A stretch of DNA of 30,736 nucleotides from Dehalococcoidia bacterium (GCA_030745285.1 JASLOV010000184.1:1-30736); one strand, 5' to 3'. Numbered from the stretch's first letter, positions 9,020-17,762 are shown. Notes: generated by a model from the sequence alone, not told the origin. A program made the numbers and translations.

Positions 9020-11782
9020 TCACCGCCGACTGGCGATGAACTGGTAGCTGCCCGACCCGATCTCGACCACCACGTCGCCGCCATCGGCCGACACCGCGGT
9101 CACACCGGCGGCGTCGGCGACCGGAAGGCCTCCTTCGGTCAGATTGCCAACGCTGGCGTCCGGAATCCTGACCGTGGCGGTGGCATTTGGCGGGATGACG
9201 ACACCGAGCGTGAGCCCCGCCTCGGTCGACGCCCAGGCCGACTCGGTCCGGCCATACATCGTTTCGAGCGCGGCGCGTGCGGAAGTCAACCCGCCGCCCG
9301 GACGCGGGCGGATCTGCACATGGCGGTAGCCGGGCTGGCCCGGATCGGTATCGAGACCGGCGACGGTCTGGTACATCCAGTCGCCCACCGCGCCGTAGGC
9401 ATAGTGGTTGAACGAATTCATCCCCGGACTCTGGAAGCTGCCGTCGGGCCGCTGGCCGTCCCACCGCTCCCAGATCGTCGTCGCGCCCTGCGTGACGGGA
9501 TAGAGCCACGACGGATACGTCTCCTGCAGCAGCAGTTCGTAGGCGACGTCGAGATATCCGAACCGCGCCAGGACATGCGTGAGATACGGCGTGCCCAGGA
9601 AACCGGTCGTCAGATGCGTGGCGTGGGCCCGGATGTTCTCGACCAGCCGTCGCGCCGCCCCGGCGCGCTGCCGCTCGGGAAGTAGGTCGAAGTGGAGTGC
9701 CAGGACGTAGGCCGTTTGGGTGTTCTCGGCAACACGCCCGGTCGTCGTGACGAACTCGCGCCGGTAGGCCGCCGTGATCCGCTCGCGCAGCGCGGCGTAC
9801 TCCCGCGCGTCGGCGTCGCGCCCGAGGATGCCGGCGATGCGCGCGAGCAGTCCGGTCGAGTGGGCGAAGAACGCGGTCGCGATGCCGTCGGTGCCGGTCG
9901 TCGCGCCCGGATAACCCGGATCGGTCGTGGCGTAGGCCAGCCAGTCGCCGAAGTGGAAGTCGCCGGTCCAGACCAGGTCGTCGCCGGCCCGCTCGCGCAT
10001 GAACGCCACCCACGCCCGCATGCTGTCGTACTGCGCTTCCAGGATCCGCGCGTCGCCGTAGGCGAGGTAGATCGTCCACGGGACGATGACGCCGGCGTCG
10101 GCCCAACCGGTCGCACCCGCCCCGCTGTCGCCGTTCGTGAGGACGTCGGGCACGACGAAGGGGATGCTGCCGTTGGCGTACTGATCGGCGGCCAGATCGC
10201 CGAGCCACTTCGTGAAGAACGGCGCGACCTGCATGTTGAAGGTCGCCGTCCGGCAGAACGCCTGGGCGTCGCCCGTCCAGCCCATCCGCTCGTCGCGCTG
10301 CGGGCAGTCGGTCGGCACGTCGAGGAAATTGCCCTTCTGGCCCCACCGGATGTTGTGCTGCAACTGGTTCAGCTGGGGATTGGACGTCTCGAACTCGCCG
10401 GTGTCGGCCATGTCGGAGTGGATGACGACGCCCGTCAGATCGTCGAGCGTCAGGTCGCCCGGGTAGCCCTCGACCGCGACGTAGCGGAACCCCTGGAACG
10501 TGAAGTTCGGCTCGAACTCGGTCCGCGACTCGCCACCCGCGAGGACGTACTCCACGCGCTGCGTGGCGGCGCGCAGGTTCTCCGTGTAGAAGTTGCCGTC
10601 GGCGTCGAGCACCTCGGCGTGCCGCAGCACGATGCGCTGTCCGGACGCCGACGCGGGGGCGTCGACCGTCAGCTTGATCCACCCGACCATGTTCTGGCCG
10701 AGGTCGACGACGGTGTCGCCGGCCGGGGTCTGGAGAACCTCGACCGGGCGGACCTCTTCGATCCGGCGGACGGGCGGGCCGGCCGGCGCGATCACCGCGA
10801 CGTCGGGCGGATCCAGGCGTGACACGCGCTGCCAGGCCGAGTCGTCGTAGCCTGACTCGGTCCAGCCCGGCTGCTCGAGCCGCGCGTCGTAGACCTCGCC
10901 CATGTAGATGTCCGACATCCGGATCGGTCCGTCGTCGGTGGCGCGCCAGTCGTCGCCGCTGCCGACGACCTCGACGGTGCCGTCGTCGTACTCGATCCTG
11001 ATCTGGGCCAACAGCCCGAGCCGGTCGCCGTAGAAGCCACGCTGCTGGGCGAACCCGATGACGCCGCGATACCAGCCGTCGCCGAGCGTGACACCGACGG
11101 CGTTGACGCCCTGCCGTAAGTGATCCGTCACGTCGTAGGTCTGGTACTGGATCCGATGCTTGTAGGCCGTCCAGCCCGGCGTAAACAGCGCGTCGCCGAC
11201 GCGACGGCCGTTGATCGCCATCTCGTAGAGGCCCAGGCTGGTCACGTAGGCACGCGCCGAGCGGATCGAACCGGCCGCCTCGAACGTGCCGCGCAGCATC
11301 GGCGCGGGCGGCGACGCCGACAGGTCGTCCTCCCACGCGGGCGTGATCCAGTCGACCTGCCAGTCGGCGGCGTTCAGCAGCCCCATCTCCCAGGAGGCCG
11401 GCCGACTCCACGCCGAGGACTGGTCCGCAGCGTCCCAGACGCGGACGCGCCAGTCGTAGCGGGCGCTCGACTCGAGCGCCGGGCCGCCGTAGGCGCGGTG
11501 GACCGATTCCGAAGACGTCACCTTCCCCGAGTCCCAGACGAGGTCGCGTCCGGCCTCGAGATCGGCGGGGCTCCGCGCCACCTGCACCTGGAAGGCCGTC
11601 TGGCGCCAGCCGCGCGTGGTGGTGGCGAGCTTCCAGCTCAGCCGCGGCCGGATCACGTCGATGCCGACCGGTTCGGTCGCGTACTCGGTGACGAGATCGG
11701 TCGGCACCGGCACCGGCTGGGCGAACGCGGCGCCGGGCACGACGAGTAACAGCAGCGTCAGGAGTAGTCGCATCATCATCAT
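9020..11782 (-). CDS. GH78 alpha-L-rhamnosidase, secreted
   Basis: A 920-residue family 78 glycoside hydrolase that removes terminal alpha-L-rhamnose. A signal peptide (LLLTLLLLVVPGAAFAQ) precedes an N-terminal beta domain (GIDVIRPRLSWKL), a Bac_rhamnosid_N-like domain (NGRRVGDALFTPGWTAYKHR), a beta domain with DLGQNMVGWIKL, an (alpha/alpha)6 catalytic domain and a C-terminal beta domain. In TDCPQRDERMGW the predicted general acid is E498, with D492 six residues earlier, matching E636/D630 of Streptomyces avermitilis Rha78A. E772 in TIWERWDG is the likely base. The start is the first of four tandem ATG codons, 10 nt after GGAGG. The reading frame stays open to 12424, but that extension overlaps the transporter gene and is not coding. 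It lies 28 nt after the transporter and is coupled to the DUF6868 gene. Confidence 0.95.
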   Translation of the reverse strand: MMMMRLLLTLLLLVVPGAAFAQPVPVPTDLVTEYATEPVGIDVIRPRLSWKLATTTRGWRQTAFQVQVARSPADLEAGRDLVWDSGKVTSSESVHRAYGGPALESSARYDWRVRVWDAADQSSAWSRPASWEMGLLNAADWQVDWITPAWEDDLSASPPAPMLRGTFEAAGSIRSARAYVTSLGLYEMAINGRRVGDALFTPGWTAYKHRIQYQTYDVTDHLRQGVNAVGVTLGDGWYRGVIGFAQQRGFYGDRLGLLAQIRIEYDDGTVEVVGSGDDWRATDDGPIRMSDIYMGEVYDARLEQPGWTESGYDDSAWQRVSRLDPPDVAVIAPAGPPVRRIEEVRPVEVLQTPAGDTVVDLGQNMVGWIKLTVDAPASASGQRIVLRHAEVLDADGNFYTENLRAATQRVEYVLAGGESRTEFEPNFTFQGFRYVAVEGYPGDLTLDDLTGVVIHSDMADTGEFETSNPQLNQLQHNIRWGQKGNFLDVPTDCPQRDERMGWTGDAQAFCRTATFNMQVAPFFTKWLGDLAADQYANGSIPFVVPDVLTNGDSGAGATGWADAGVIVPWTIYLAYGDARILEAQYDSMRAWVAFMRERAGDDLVWTGDFHFGDWLAYATTDPGYPGATTGTDGIATAFFAHSTGLLARIAGILGRDADAREYAALRERITAAYRREFVTTTGRVAENTQTAYVLALHFDLLPERQRAGAARRLVENIRAHATHLTTGFLGTPYLTHVLARFGYLDVAYELLLQETYPSWLYPVTQGATTIWERWDGQRPDGSFQSPGMNSFNHYAYGAVGDWMYQTVAGLDTDPGQPGYRHVQIRPRPGGGLTSARAALETMYGRTESAWASTEAGLTLGVVIPPNATATVRIPDASVGNLTEGGLPVADAAGVTAVSADGGDVVVEIGSGSYQFIASRR

Positions 11783-11810
11783 CTGTACTCTACCTCCGGC
11801 CGTCGGCGCG

Positions 11811-13481
11811 TCACCGGCGTTCGCGGGCGCGGACGAACATGGTGCCCGCAACGAAGTAGACCAGCGTCGGCCAGCCGATCCAGCGCTTGAGCACGTCGTG
11901 GCTCTCGGCGTAACCGTCGAGGCCACCGAGTGCGACCCGCAGGCCGAGCCAGAAGCAGACGGCGAGCGCCGCCAGGGCGACGACGCCCCAGAGGGTCGCG
12001 GTGCGATCCGGTTCGCCTGCCGGTGCAGCGGCCGGCGCGGCGGGACGCGAAGGCGACGGCGGGCGCGGTGGGGCTCCGCCTGCCTCTCCCCCCTCCCCGT
12101 CATCCGCCCCGGCTCGCGCGGCCAGCACGACGTAGAGTCCGGCGGCCACGAGGTAGGTCGGCACGAACAGAAAGAACAGATGCACGCCCGCCTGGTTGAG
12201 GGCGAACGCCGCGACGAGCGAGCCGAGCCAGGCGACGAGCGCCGGCATGTTGAGCGCGCCGCGCGCCTCGGCCCAGTACCGCCGCAATCCGAGGCGTGGA
12301 AACCACCAGTGTTCGGTGAGGACGATCGCGCCGGCCGGACAGAGCACCAACCCGTAGACGCCGACGAAGTCGAGCAGCCGGCTGAAGACGAACGGAAAAC
12401 AGGCGATCCCGGTGGTGACGACACCGACCGCGAGGGTGATCCGAATCCGCGATCCGTTGCGCGTCACCGCCTGCAGCGCAAGCCCGGCCCGATAGATGGT
12501 TGGGTTCGACGTCGTCCACCCGGCGATCACGACCGCCAACGCGCCGGCCCAGCCGAGCGCCGCATAGGCGACGCCACCCGAATCGATCTCGGTGAGCGAG
12601 GCGCCCATCAGCACCGCGGCACCGGCACCCATCACCCCGGCGGCGATCCAGGCGACGTAGTGCCCCAGAAACGTTCCGAAGATCGAGAACAACCCGTATC
12701 GGGCGTTCGGCGCGTAGCGCAGCAGCGCCATGTCCGACAGACCGGCGTTCATCGCCAGATTGCAGACCCACGCGAAGGCCGCCACATGCCAGAACGAGAG
12801 GCCCTCGGCCCCGTCCGGTGTCCGGCCGGTCCAGATCGCCGATGCCCCCACGTGCCAGAACTCTGAGAGCGATCCGACCGCACCGACCCCGGCGGCCTCC
12901 CCCAGCCGTGGCAGCACGGCGAGCGCGCCGACCAGGAACATCAGGAACATCCACGGCGCGCAGACCATCGCGAAATCGGCCAGCCGGCGGAACCCGGCGA
13001 TCGCGAGCCAGGTCACCAGTCCGCCGACGGCGGCGACGACCAGGACGAAGCGCGCGTCGGTCGGGTAGAGGCCGGTCTGCGCCGGGATACCGAACGGGAT
13101 CCGGACGGCCGAGGCGGCGACCGTGATCATCGCGCCGGCCAGAACGCAGTAGAGCAAGGCGTTCAGAACGTTGGCGACGGCGGTCACGGCCGGGCCACCG
13201 ATCCGTCGGAGATACCAGTAGAGCGTGAGCCGCGTGTCGACCGCCACCGGCGCGCACAACAAGGTCCAGTTCAGGACGGCCAGGAGGTTGCCGACCGCGA
13301 GGCCGACGAAGACATCACCGATCGCCGCGCCCCAGCTGACGAAGCTGGCGCCGATGACGAACTCGGTCGCCGCGACGTGCTCACCTGCGAATGACGCGGC
13401 GAAGTGCCCGGGGCCCAGCAGCCGGTCATTGCTGACCGGTTCGCGGTCGAACTCGTAGTGAGTCTCCGATGTGGTGGTCAT
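11811..13481 (-). CDS. NCS1-family (purine/cytosine permease-like) transporter
   Basis: A 556-residue polytopic membrane protein with about 12 hydrophobic helices, resembling the nucleobase:cation symporter-1 family within the LeuT fold. Supporting signatures are the TM1-like FVIGASFVSWGAAIGDVFVG, the following GNLLAVLNWTLLCAPVAVDT, and WTTSNPTIYRAGLALQAV in the second half. A Pro/Ala/Gly-rich stretch of about 40 residues near 453-495 (PPRPPSPSRPAAPAAAPAG) forms a loop before the last helices and is atypical for the family. Position between L-rhamnose isomerase and the rhamnosidase suggests uptake of rhamnose or another product of the locus, which would be unusual since characterised NCS1 members move nucleobases, hydantoins or vitamins. 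No strong Shine-Dalgarno precedes this start. Confidence 0.82.
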   Translation of the reverse strand: MTTTSETHYEFDREPVSNDRLLGPGHFAASFAGEHVAATEFVIGASFVSWGAAIGDVFVGLAVGNLLAVLNWTLLCAPVAVDTRLTLYWYLRRIGGPAVTAVANVLNALLYCVLAGAMITVAASAVRIPFGIPAQTGLYPTDARFVLVVAAVGGLVTWLAIAGFRRLADFAMVCAPWMFLMFLVGALAVLPRLGEAAGVGAVGSLSEFWHVGASAIWTGRTPDGAEGLSFWHVAAFAWVCNLAMNAGLSDMALLRYAPNARYGLFSIFGTFLGHYVAWIAAGVMGAGAAVLMGASLTEIDSGGVAYAALGWAGALAVVIAGWTTSNPTIYRAGLALQAVTRNGSRIRITLAVGVVTTGIACFPFVFSRLLDFVGVYGLVLCPAGAIVLTEHWWFPRLGLRRYWAEARGALNMPALVAWLGSLVAAFALNQAGVHLFFLFVPTYLVAAGLYVVLAARAGADDGEGGEAGGAPPRPPSPSRPAAPAAAPAGEPDRTATLWGVVALAALAVCFWLGLRVALGGLDGYAESHDVLKRWIGWPTLVYFVAGTMFVRARERR

Positions 13482-13638
13482 GGCACGTCAGCGTTCGAGA
13501 ATCCTGTCCTTCCTTCACGCAACAGGCCCGCATATCGGGCGCGGCCGCGCACAGCGCGGCCCGCGCGGGTTGGAGTGGGGCGCTCGGGGTCCCCACGAAG
13601 ACCCGCGCGGGGGGGCCGGGGGCGCAGCCCCCGTCCAT
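13482..13638. other. 157-nt gap between rhamnose isomerase and NCS1 genes
   Basis: The longest gap inside the minus-strand cluster. Most of it (13526-13632) is a series of perfect GC-rich inverted repeats, annotated separately. The remaining part next to the transporter start (minus-strand reading GGAAGGACAGGATTC) lies about 20-35 nt before the ATG, too far to serve as its ribosome site. No T-tract follows any stem, so there is no classic intrinsic terminator. Short frames over this stretch have no recognisable product. Confidence 0.6.
13526..13632. repeat. Cluster of four inverted repeats (REP-like or attenuator element)
   Basis: Four stems stand almost end to end. (A) 13526-13540, GCCCG/CGGGC with a 5-nt loop. 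(B) 13543-13561, GGCCGCGC/GCGCGGCC with loop ACA. (C) 13560-13570 pairs with 13601-13611 over 11 bp (CCCGCGCGGGT with ACCCGCGCGGG); each arm is also self-complementary, and an inner TGGGG/CCCCA stem lies at 13576-13595. (D) 13618-13632, GGGGGC/GCCCCC with loop GCA. The element sits just downstream of the isomerase stop and upstream of the transporter start on the same strand. Dispersed REP-type repeats, transcript-stabilising stems and attenuators can all look like this; one copy cannot tell them apart. Confidence 0.8.
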
Positions 13639-14937
13639 TCAGACGATTCCCGATCGCCCCGTCGGCTCGGCGGTCCGCGCCTCGGCCATCCGCGCGCGAT
13701 AGCCCGACGCGCGATAGGCCGCAATTGGATCGATCGCCCCGCCGGCGGCCAGGCGCGCCATCTTGATGACCGGCGCGACATCGATCTGAGCCGCCTCACG
13801 CAGCAGCCGCGCGGCACCCATCACATCGTTGGTCTCCTGGGCCGCGCTGAGCGCGTCACGATCGACCAACAGGGCCTTGACGAACGCCCGCTGAACCGCC
13901 GCCGCGCTCTCGAGCAGGCTCTCGATCGGGTCGGTCATGTTGTGCGACTGATCGAGCATGTAGACCGGATCGAAATCGTCGACGCCGCGCGCCTCCGCGT
14001 CGACCAGCTCGTTGAAAACCAGGAAGAGCCGGAAGGGATCGATCGCGCCGGTGTCGAGGTCGTCGTCGCCGTATTTCGAGTCGTTGAAGTGGAATCCGCC
14101 GAGCTTGCCGAACTGGATCAGCCGCGCGACGATCTGCTCGACGTTGACCGTCGGCGCATGGTGCCCGAGGTCGACCAGACACCGGGCTCGCGGCCCGAGG
14201 CGCTCGGCACAGGCGTAGCTCGTGCCCCAATCGGCGACGACGGTCGAGTACAGCGCGGGCTCGTAGAGCTTGTGCTCGAGGAACAGCCGCCAGCCGTCGG
14301 GCAGCTTCGCGTAGATCTCGCGCATCGAGTCGACGTAGCGATCGAGTGCGCGCGCGAAGTGCTGCTGGCCGGGGAAGTTCGAGCCATCGGCGATCCAGAC
14401 CGTGAGCGCCGTCGATCCCAGCTGCTCGCCGACAGCGATGCACTCGAGGTTGTGGGCAATCGCCTGCGCGCGCACCGCCGGATCGGCATGGGTCAGGCTG
14501 CCGTACTTGTACGAGTGCGCCTGCCCCGGTTGATCCTGAAACGTATTCGAGTTGACGGCATCGAACCCGAGGTCGAGCGCCTCGGCGTGCCGGCGGAGCG
14601 CGTCGATGTCGTCGACGCGGTCCCAGGGCAGGTGCGGCGAGACGGTCGGCGTCGCGCGGCCGAGTTGCTGGACGACGGCACAGTCCTCGAGCTTCTCGAA
14701 GATCGTGCGCGGTTCGCCCGGCATCGGAAACCGGGCGAAGCGCGTGCCGCCGGTGCCGACGCCCCAGGTGGGAATCGCCACTCGTAGACCGCGCACTCGC
14801 TCGACCAGCCGGTCAATCGCCGTGCCGCGCCGCTCGAGCTGCCCGCCCAGGTGCTCGAAATCGACCCGTAGATGGGCCTCGAGGCCGGCGTTCTGTTCAG
14901 CGAGAAACTCCGCCGGGATCGGCAACCGATCGGCCAT
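13639..14937 (-). CDS. rhaI: L-rhamnose isomerase (Pseudomonas stutzeri RhaI type)
   Basis: A 432-residue cytoplasmic TIM-barrel isomerase converting L-rhamnose to L-rhamnulose; the P. stutzeri homologue also interconverts D-allose and D-psicose. Similarity to that 430-residue enzyme is high by eye: IPTWGVGTGGTRFARFP, NSNTFQDQPGQAHSYKYGSL, FGKLGGFHFNDSKYGDDDLD and FNELVDAEARGV are near identical. Metal ligands are present with an offset of two: E221, D256, H283 and D329 for the structural metal, and H259, D291 and D293 for the catalytic site. No Shine-Dalgarno precedes the ATG, but CATAAT lies 12 nt upstream. It heads the minus-strand cluster, divergent from the sulfatase. No rhamnulokinase, aldolase or lactaldehyde dehydrogenase gene is in the window. 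Confidence 0.96.
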   Translation of the reverse strand: MADRLPIPAEFLAEQNAGLEAHLRVDFEHLGGQLERRGTAIDRLVERVRGLRVAIPTWGVGTGGTRFARFPMPGEPRTIFEKLEDCAVVQQLGRATPTVSPHLPWDRVDDIDALRRHAEALDLGFDAVNSNTFQDQPGQAHSYKYGSLTHADPAVRAQAIAHNLECIAVGEQLGSTALTVWIADGSNFPGQQHFARALDRYVDSMREIYAKLPDGWRLFLEHKLYEPALYSTVVADWGTSYACAERLGPRARCLVDLGHHAPTVNVEQIVARLIQFGKLGGFHFNDSKYGDDDLDTGAIDPFRLFLVFNELVDAEARGVDDFDPVYMLDQSHNMTDPIESLLESAAAVQRAFVKALLVDRDALSAAQETNDVMGAARLLREAAQIDVAPVIKMARLAAGGAIDPIAAYRASGYRARMAEARTAEPTGRSGIV

Positions 14938-15007
14938 GAGAGAGGTTGCATTATGTACCAGGAGCGTTGCCTTGCGTCGCCGCCGGGCGGTGTGGTTTGC
15001 TTCGGCG
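14938..15007. promoter_or_regulatory. Divergent intergenic region, rhamnose isomerase / sulfatase
   Basis: This 70-nt gap separates the isomerase (leftward) from the sulfatase (rightward) and must hold at least one promoter. On the minus strand CATAAT (14955-14950) sits 12 nt before the isomerase start with gap GCAACCTCTCTC, so a near-leaderless transcript is likely. On the plus strand I find no good -10 near the sulfatase start; TTGCAT at 14946 could serve as a -35 without a matching -10. I see no clear operator palindrome. Confidence 0.5.
14950..14955 (-). promoter_or_regulatory. Putative -10 box of rhamnose isomerase (CATAAT)
   Basis: A 5-of-6 match to TATAAT, followed by 12 pyrimidine-rich bases and the ATG. 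It shares spacing and missing Shine-Dalgarno with the boxes before the kinase, FMN-binding protein and lipoprotein genes. No convincing -35 lies at 17 nt (GACGCA). Confidence 0.4.
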
Positions 15008-17749
15008 ATGCTGAGCCGCCTATCCAGCGCCCTTGCCCTGCTGCTCGCGCTGGCGGGCAGCCCGGCCGCGGCCCAGCCCGCGGATCAGGCGCCGCCCAAC
15101 ATCCTCTTCTTCCTGTCGGACGACCAGCGCGACGATCAGCTGGGCATCGCCGGCCATCCGGTCCTGGAGACCCCCACGATCGACCGCCTGGCGAGCGAGG
15201 GCGTCCGGTTCACGAACGCGTTCGTCACGACGGCGATCTGCATGGCCAGCCGGGCGTCAATCCTCACCGGCCTGCCCGAGCGGAGCCATCACTTCACGCT
15301 CGAGATGCCACCACTCGAGCGGCGTCACACCGACCAGAGCTACCCGGTACTGCTGCGGGCCGCCGGCTACCGGACCGGGTTCGTCGGGAAGTTCGGCGTC
15401 GAGGTCGAATCGGGTGTCGTGCGGGAGATGTTCGACGTCTTCGATCCGCTCGACCGGAATCCGTATTTTCAGATTCAGGCTGACGGGGCGATCCGGCACA
15501 TCACCGATGTGGCCGCCGACCGGGCGATCGATTTTCTGCGCCGTCACGATGGCGCCGGCGGCCGGCCGTTCGCCCTGAGCGTCAGCTTCAACGCGTCGCA
15601 CGCGGAGGATATCGACCACGACGCGCACTACCCGTGGCCGGAAGGGGTCGACGGCCTGTACGACGACGCCGACATCGCGCCGCCAGCGCTCTCGGATCCC
15701 GCGGTCTTCGACGCGCAGCCCGAATTCCTGAAGGCCTCGCTCAACCGCGAGCGCTGGTTCTGGCGCTGGGATACGCCCGAGAAGTACGACCGGAACATCC
15801 GGGCCTACTACCGGATGATCACCGGCGTCGACCGCGCGATGGGCCGGGTCCTCGACGAGCTGACGCGGCTTGGCCTCGACGACGACACCGTGGTGATCTT
15901 CTCGAGCGACAACGGCTACTACCTCGGCGCGCGCGGGTTCGCGGGCAAGTGGTCGCACTACGAGGAATCGCTGAGGGTGCCACTCGTCATCCGCGACCCC
16001 CGGCGCGGCTCCAGCGACCGCGGCCGCACGACGGATGCGATGGCGCTCAACATGGACATCCCCGCCACCATTCTCGACCTCGCCGGCGTCGAGCCGCCCG
16101 CCGCCTATCGCGGCGCCAGCCTGCGGCCGTTCATCACCGGCGAGCCGCCCGATGGTTGGCGCACCGACTTCTTCATCGAGCACCTCGCCGAGCACGACAG
16201 CATCCCGAAGTACGAGGGGGTCCGCGGGGAACGGATGGTCTACGCGCGGTATTTCGAGCGGGCGCCGGCCTACGAGTTCCTGCACGACCTCGACCGCGAC
16301 CCGGACCAGCTCGAGAATCTCGTGGCCGACCCCAGCTACGGCTCGACCCTCGACGTGCTCAGGGCTCGGACCGACGCCCTGCGCGGCGACTACGGCGGCC
16401 CGTACGACCGCACGGCGTTCCGGGCGCGCCCGGCGCCAGAGCGGGCCGAACAGCCGAACATCGTGCTCATCATCGGCGACGACCAGTCGTGGACCGACTT
16501 CGGCTTCATGGGACATCAGACGATCGAGACGCCCAATCTCGATGCCCTGGCCGCGGCCGGCGCGCTCTTCACCCGCGGCTACGTGCCGACCGCGCTCTGC
16601 CGGCCGTCGCTCTCCACGCTGGCAACCGGGCTCTACGCCCACGCCCACGGCGTGACCGGCAACGACCCGGCGGTGACGACAACCGCCGTAGGCGCGGACT
16701 ACTGGAACGATCCGATCTACCGCGCTCTCAATCAGCGGCTGATCGCCCGCATCGACGAGACGCCGACCGTGCCGCGACTCCTGGGTGACGCCGGCTACGC
16801 CAGCTTCCAGTCGGGCAAGTGGTGGGAAGGCAGCTACGCCCGCGGCGGATTCACCGCGGGGATGACGCACGGCAATCAGGACCGAGGCGGCCGCCACGGC
16901 GACGCGGGCCTGACGATAGGCCGCAGCGGCCTGGCGCCGATCTTCGACTTCATCGACGGCGCGCGCGCCGACGATCGGCCGTTCTTCGTCTGGTACGCGC
17001 CGTTCCTCCCGCACCTGCCGCACAACCCGCCAGAGCGGCTGCTCGCCAAGTACCGTGTGCCGGGGCGTCCGATCGAGATCGCGCGCTACTTCGCGATGTG
17101 TGAGTGGTTCGACGAGACCGTTGGCGCGTTGCTCGGCCATCTCGACGAGCAAGGGCTCGCTGACGACACGCTGGTCGCGTTCGTCACCGACAACGGCTGG
17201 ATCCAGGCGACGCCCGACGCGGCGTTGCCGGACGGTTGGAACCAGATGTTCGCGCCGCGGTCGAAGCAGTCGCCCTTCGAGGGCGGGACACGCACACCGA
17301 TCGTCCTGAGGTGGCCTGGCGTGGTGGCGCCCGGACGCCACGATCTCCCAGTCAGCAGCATCGACCTGGCGCCGACGTTGCTCGCCGCGGCCGGGCTCCA
17401 GCCACAGATCGGGATGCCGGGCATCGATCTGCTCCGGGTGATCGTCGGTGGCGAGACGCCGGTCCGCGACGCCATCTTCGGTGAGGCGTTCGCCCACGAC
17501 ATCGCCGACGTCGACGACCCGTCGGCGAGCCTGCTCTACCGCTGGGCGATCGAGGGTCGGTTCAAGCTGCTGGTTCGCCACGAAGGCCGTCTCGGCCGAT
17601 ACGGGCAGGTGCACGCCGGTGGCGCCGACGGACCGCAACTCTTCGACATCGTCGCGGATCCCCACGAAACGACCGATCTGGCCGAGCGCCACCCCGAGGT
17701 CGTCGAGCATCTGTCATGGCGGATCCGCCACTGGTGGCCAGCGCGGTAG
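15008..17749 (+). CDS. Tandem two-domain sulfatase, secreted
   Basis: A 913-residue exported protein with two complete sulfatase domains in one frame, about twice the usual length. A signal peptide (LALLLALAGSPAAAQ) precedes domain 1 (about residues 30-460), with PNILFFLSDDQ at 30-40, a formylglycine site CMASR at 78-82 fitting C-x-A/P-x-R, and SSDNGYYLGARGFAGKWSHYEESLRVP later. Domain 2 (about 483-913) begins again with PNIVLIIGDDQ and has CRPSL at 531-535, where the usual Arg of the maturation motif is Leu, then VTDNGW and ELDLAP-like SSIDLAPTLLAAAG. The linker PYDRTAFRARPAPERAEQ is short. The start at 15008 fits the signal peptide, although no clear Shine-Dalgarno is seen. Divergent from rhamnose isomerase; metallophosphoesterase follows after 13 nt. 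Substrate unknown. Confidence 0.93.
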   Translation: MLSRLSSALALLLALAGSPAAAQPADQAPPNILFFLSDDQRDDQLGIAGHPVLETPTIDRLASEGVRFTNAFVTTAICMASRASILTGLPERSHHFTLEMPPLERRHTDQSYPVLLRAAGYRTGFVGKFGVEVESGVVREMFDVFDPLDRNPYFQIQADGAIRHITDVAADRAIDFLRRHDGAGGRPFALSVSFNASHAEDIDHDAHYPWPEGVDGLYDDADIAPPALSDPAVFDAQPEFLKASLNRERWFWRWDTPEKYDRNIRAYYRMITGVDRAMGRVLDELTRLGLDDDTVVIFSSDNGYYLGARGFAGKWSHYEESLRVPLVIRDPRRGSSDRGRTTDAMALNMDIPATILDLAGVEPPAAYRGASLRPFITGEPPDGWRTDFFIEHLAEHDSIPKYEGVRGERMVYARYFERAPAYEFLHDLDRDPDQLENLVADPSYGSTLDVLRARTDALRGDYGGPYDRTAFRARPAPERAEQPNIVLIIGDDQSWTDFGFMGHQTIETPNLDALAAAGALFTRGYVPTALCRPSLSTLATGLYAHAHGVTGNDPAVTTTAVGADYWNDPIYRALNQRLIARIDETPTVPRLLGDAGYASFQSGKWWEGSYARGGFTAGMTHGNQDRGGRHGDAGLTIGRSGLAPIFDFIDGARADDRPFFVWYAPFLPHLPHNPPERLLAKYRVPGRPIEIARYFAMCEWFDETVGALLGHLDEQGLADDTLVAFVTDNGWIQATPDAALPDGWNQMFAPRSKQSPFEGGTRTPIVLRWPGVVAPGRHDLPVSSIDLAPTLLAAAGLQPQIGMPGIDLLRVIVGGETPVRDAIFGEAFAHDIADVDDPSASLLYRWAIEGRFKLLVRHEGRLGRYGQVHAGGADGPQLFDIVADPHETTDLAERHPEVVEHLSWRIRHWWPAR

Positions 17750-17762
17750 CCGGGGACGCTCG

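Noticed and set aside
8715..11411. 898-codon minus-strand frame overlapping GH78 in another phase
   Set aside because: Low-complexity Arg/Gly/Asp-rich translation; the GH78 frame has the signal peptide, catalytic motifs and ribosome site.
11783..12424. Upstream extension of the GH78 frame
   Set aside because: The extension is Ser/Arg-rich, overlaps the NCS1 transporter coding region, and would bury the signal peptide in the middle of the chain.
13526..13632. Intrinsic terminator or CRISPR-like repeat in the rhamnose gap
   Set aside because: No T-tract follows any stem on either strand, and the stems are unlike each other, with no regular repeat-spacer pattern.
15257..17710. Long open frame (817 codons) on the minus strand inside the sulfatase gene
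   Set aside because: It is antisense to a protein with clear sulfatase motifs, its translation is Arg/Val/Asp-rich without recognisable domains, and long antisense frames are expected in GC-rich DNA.
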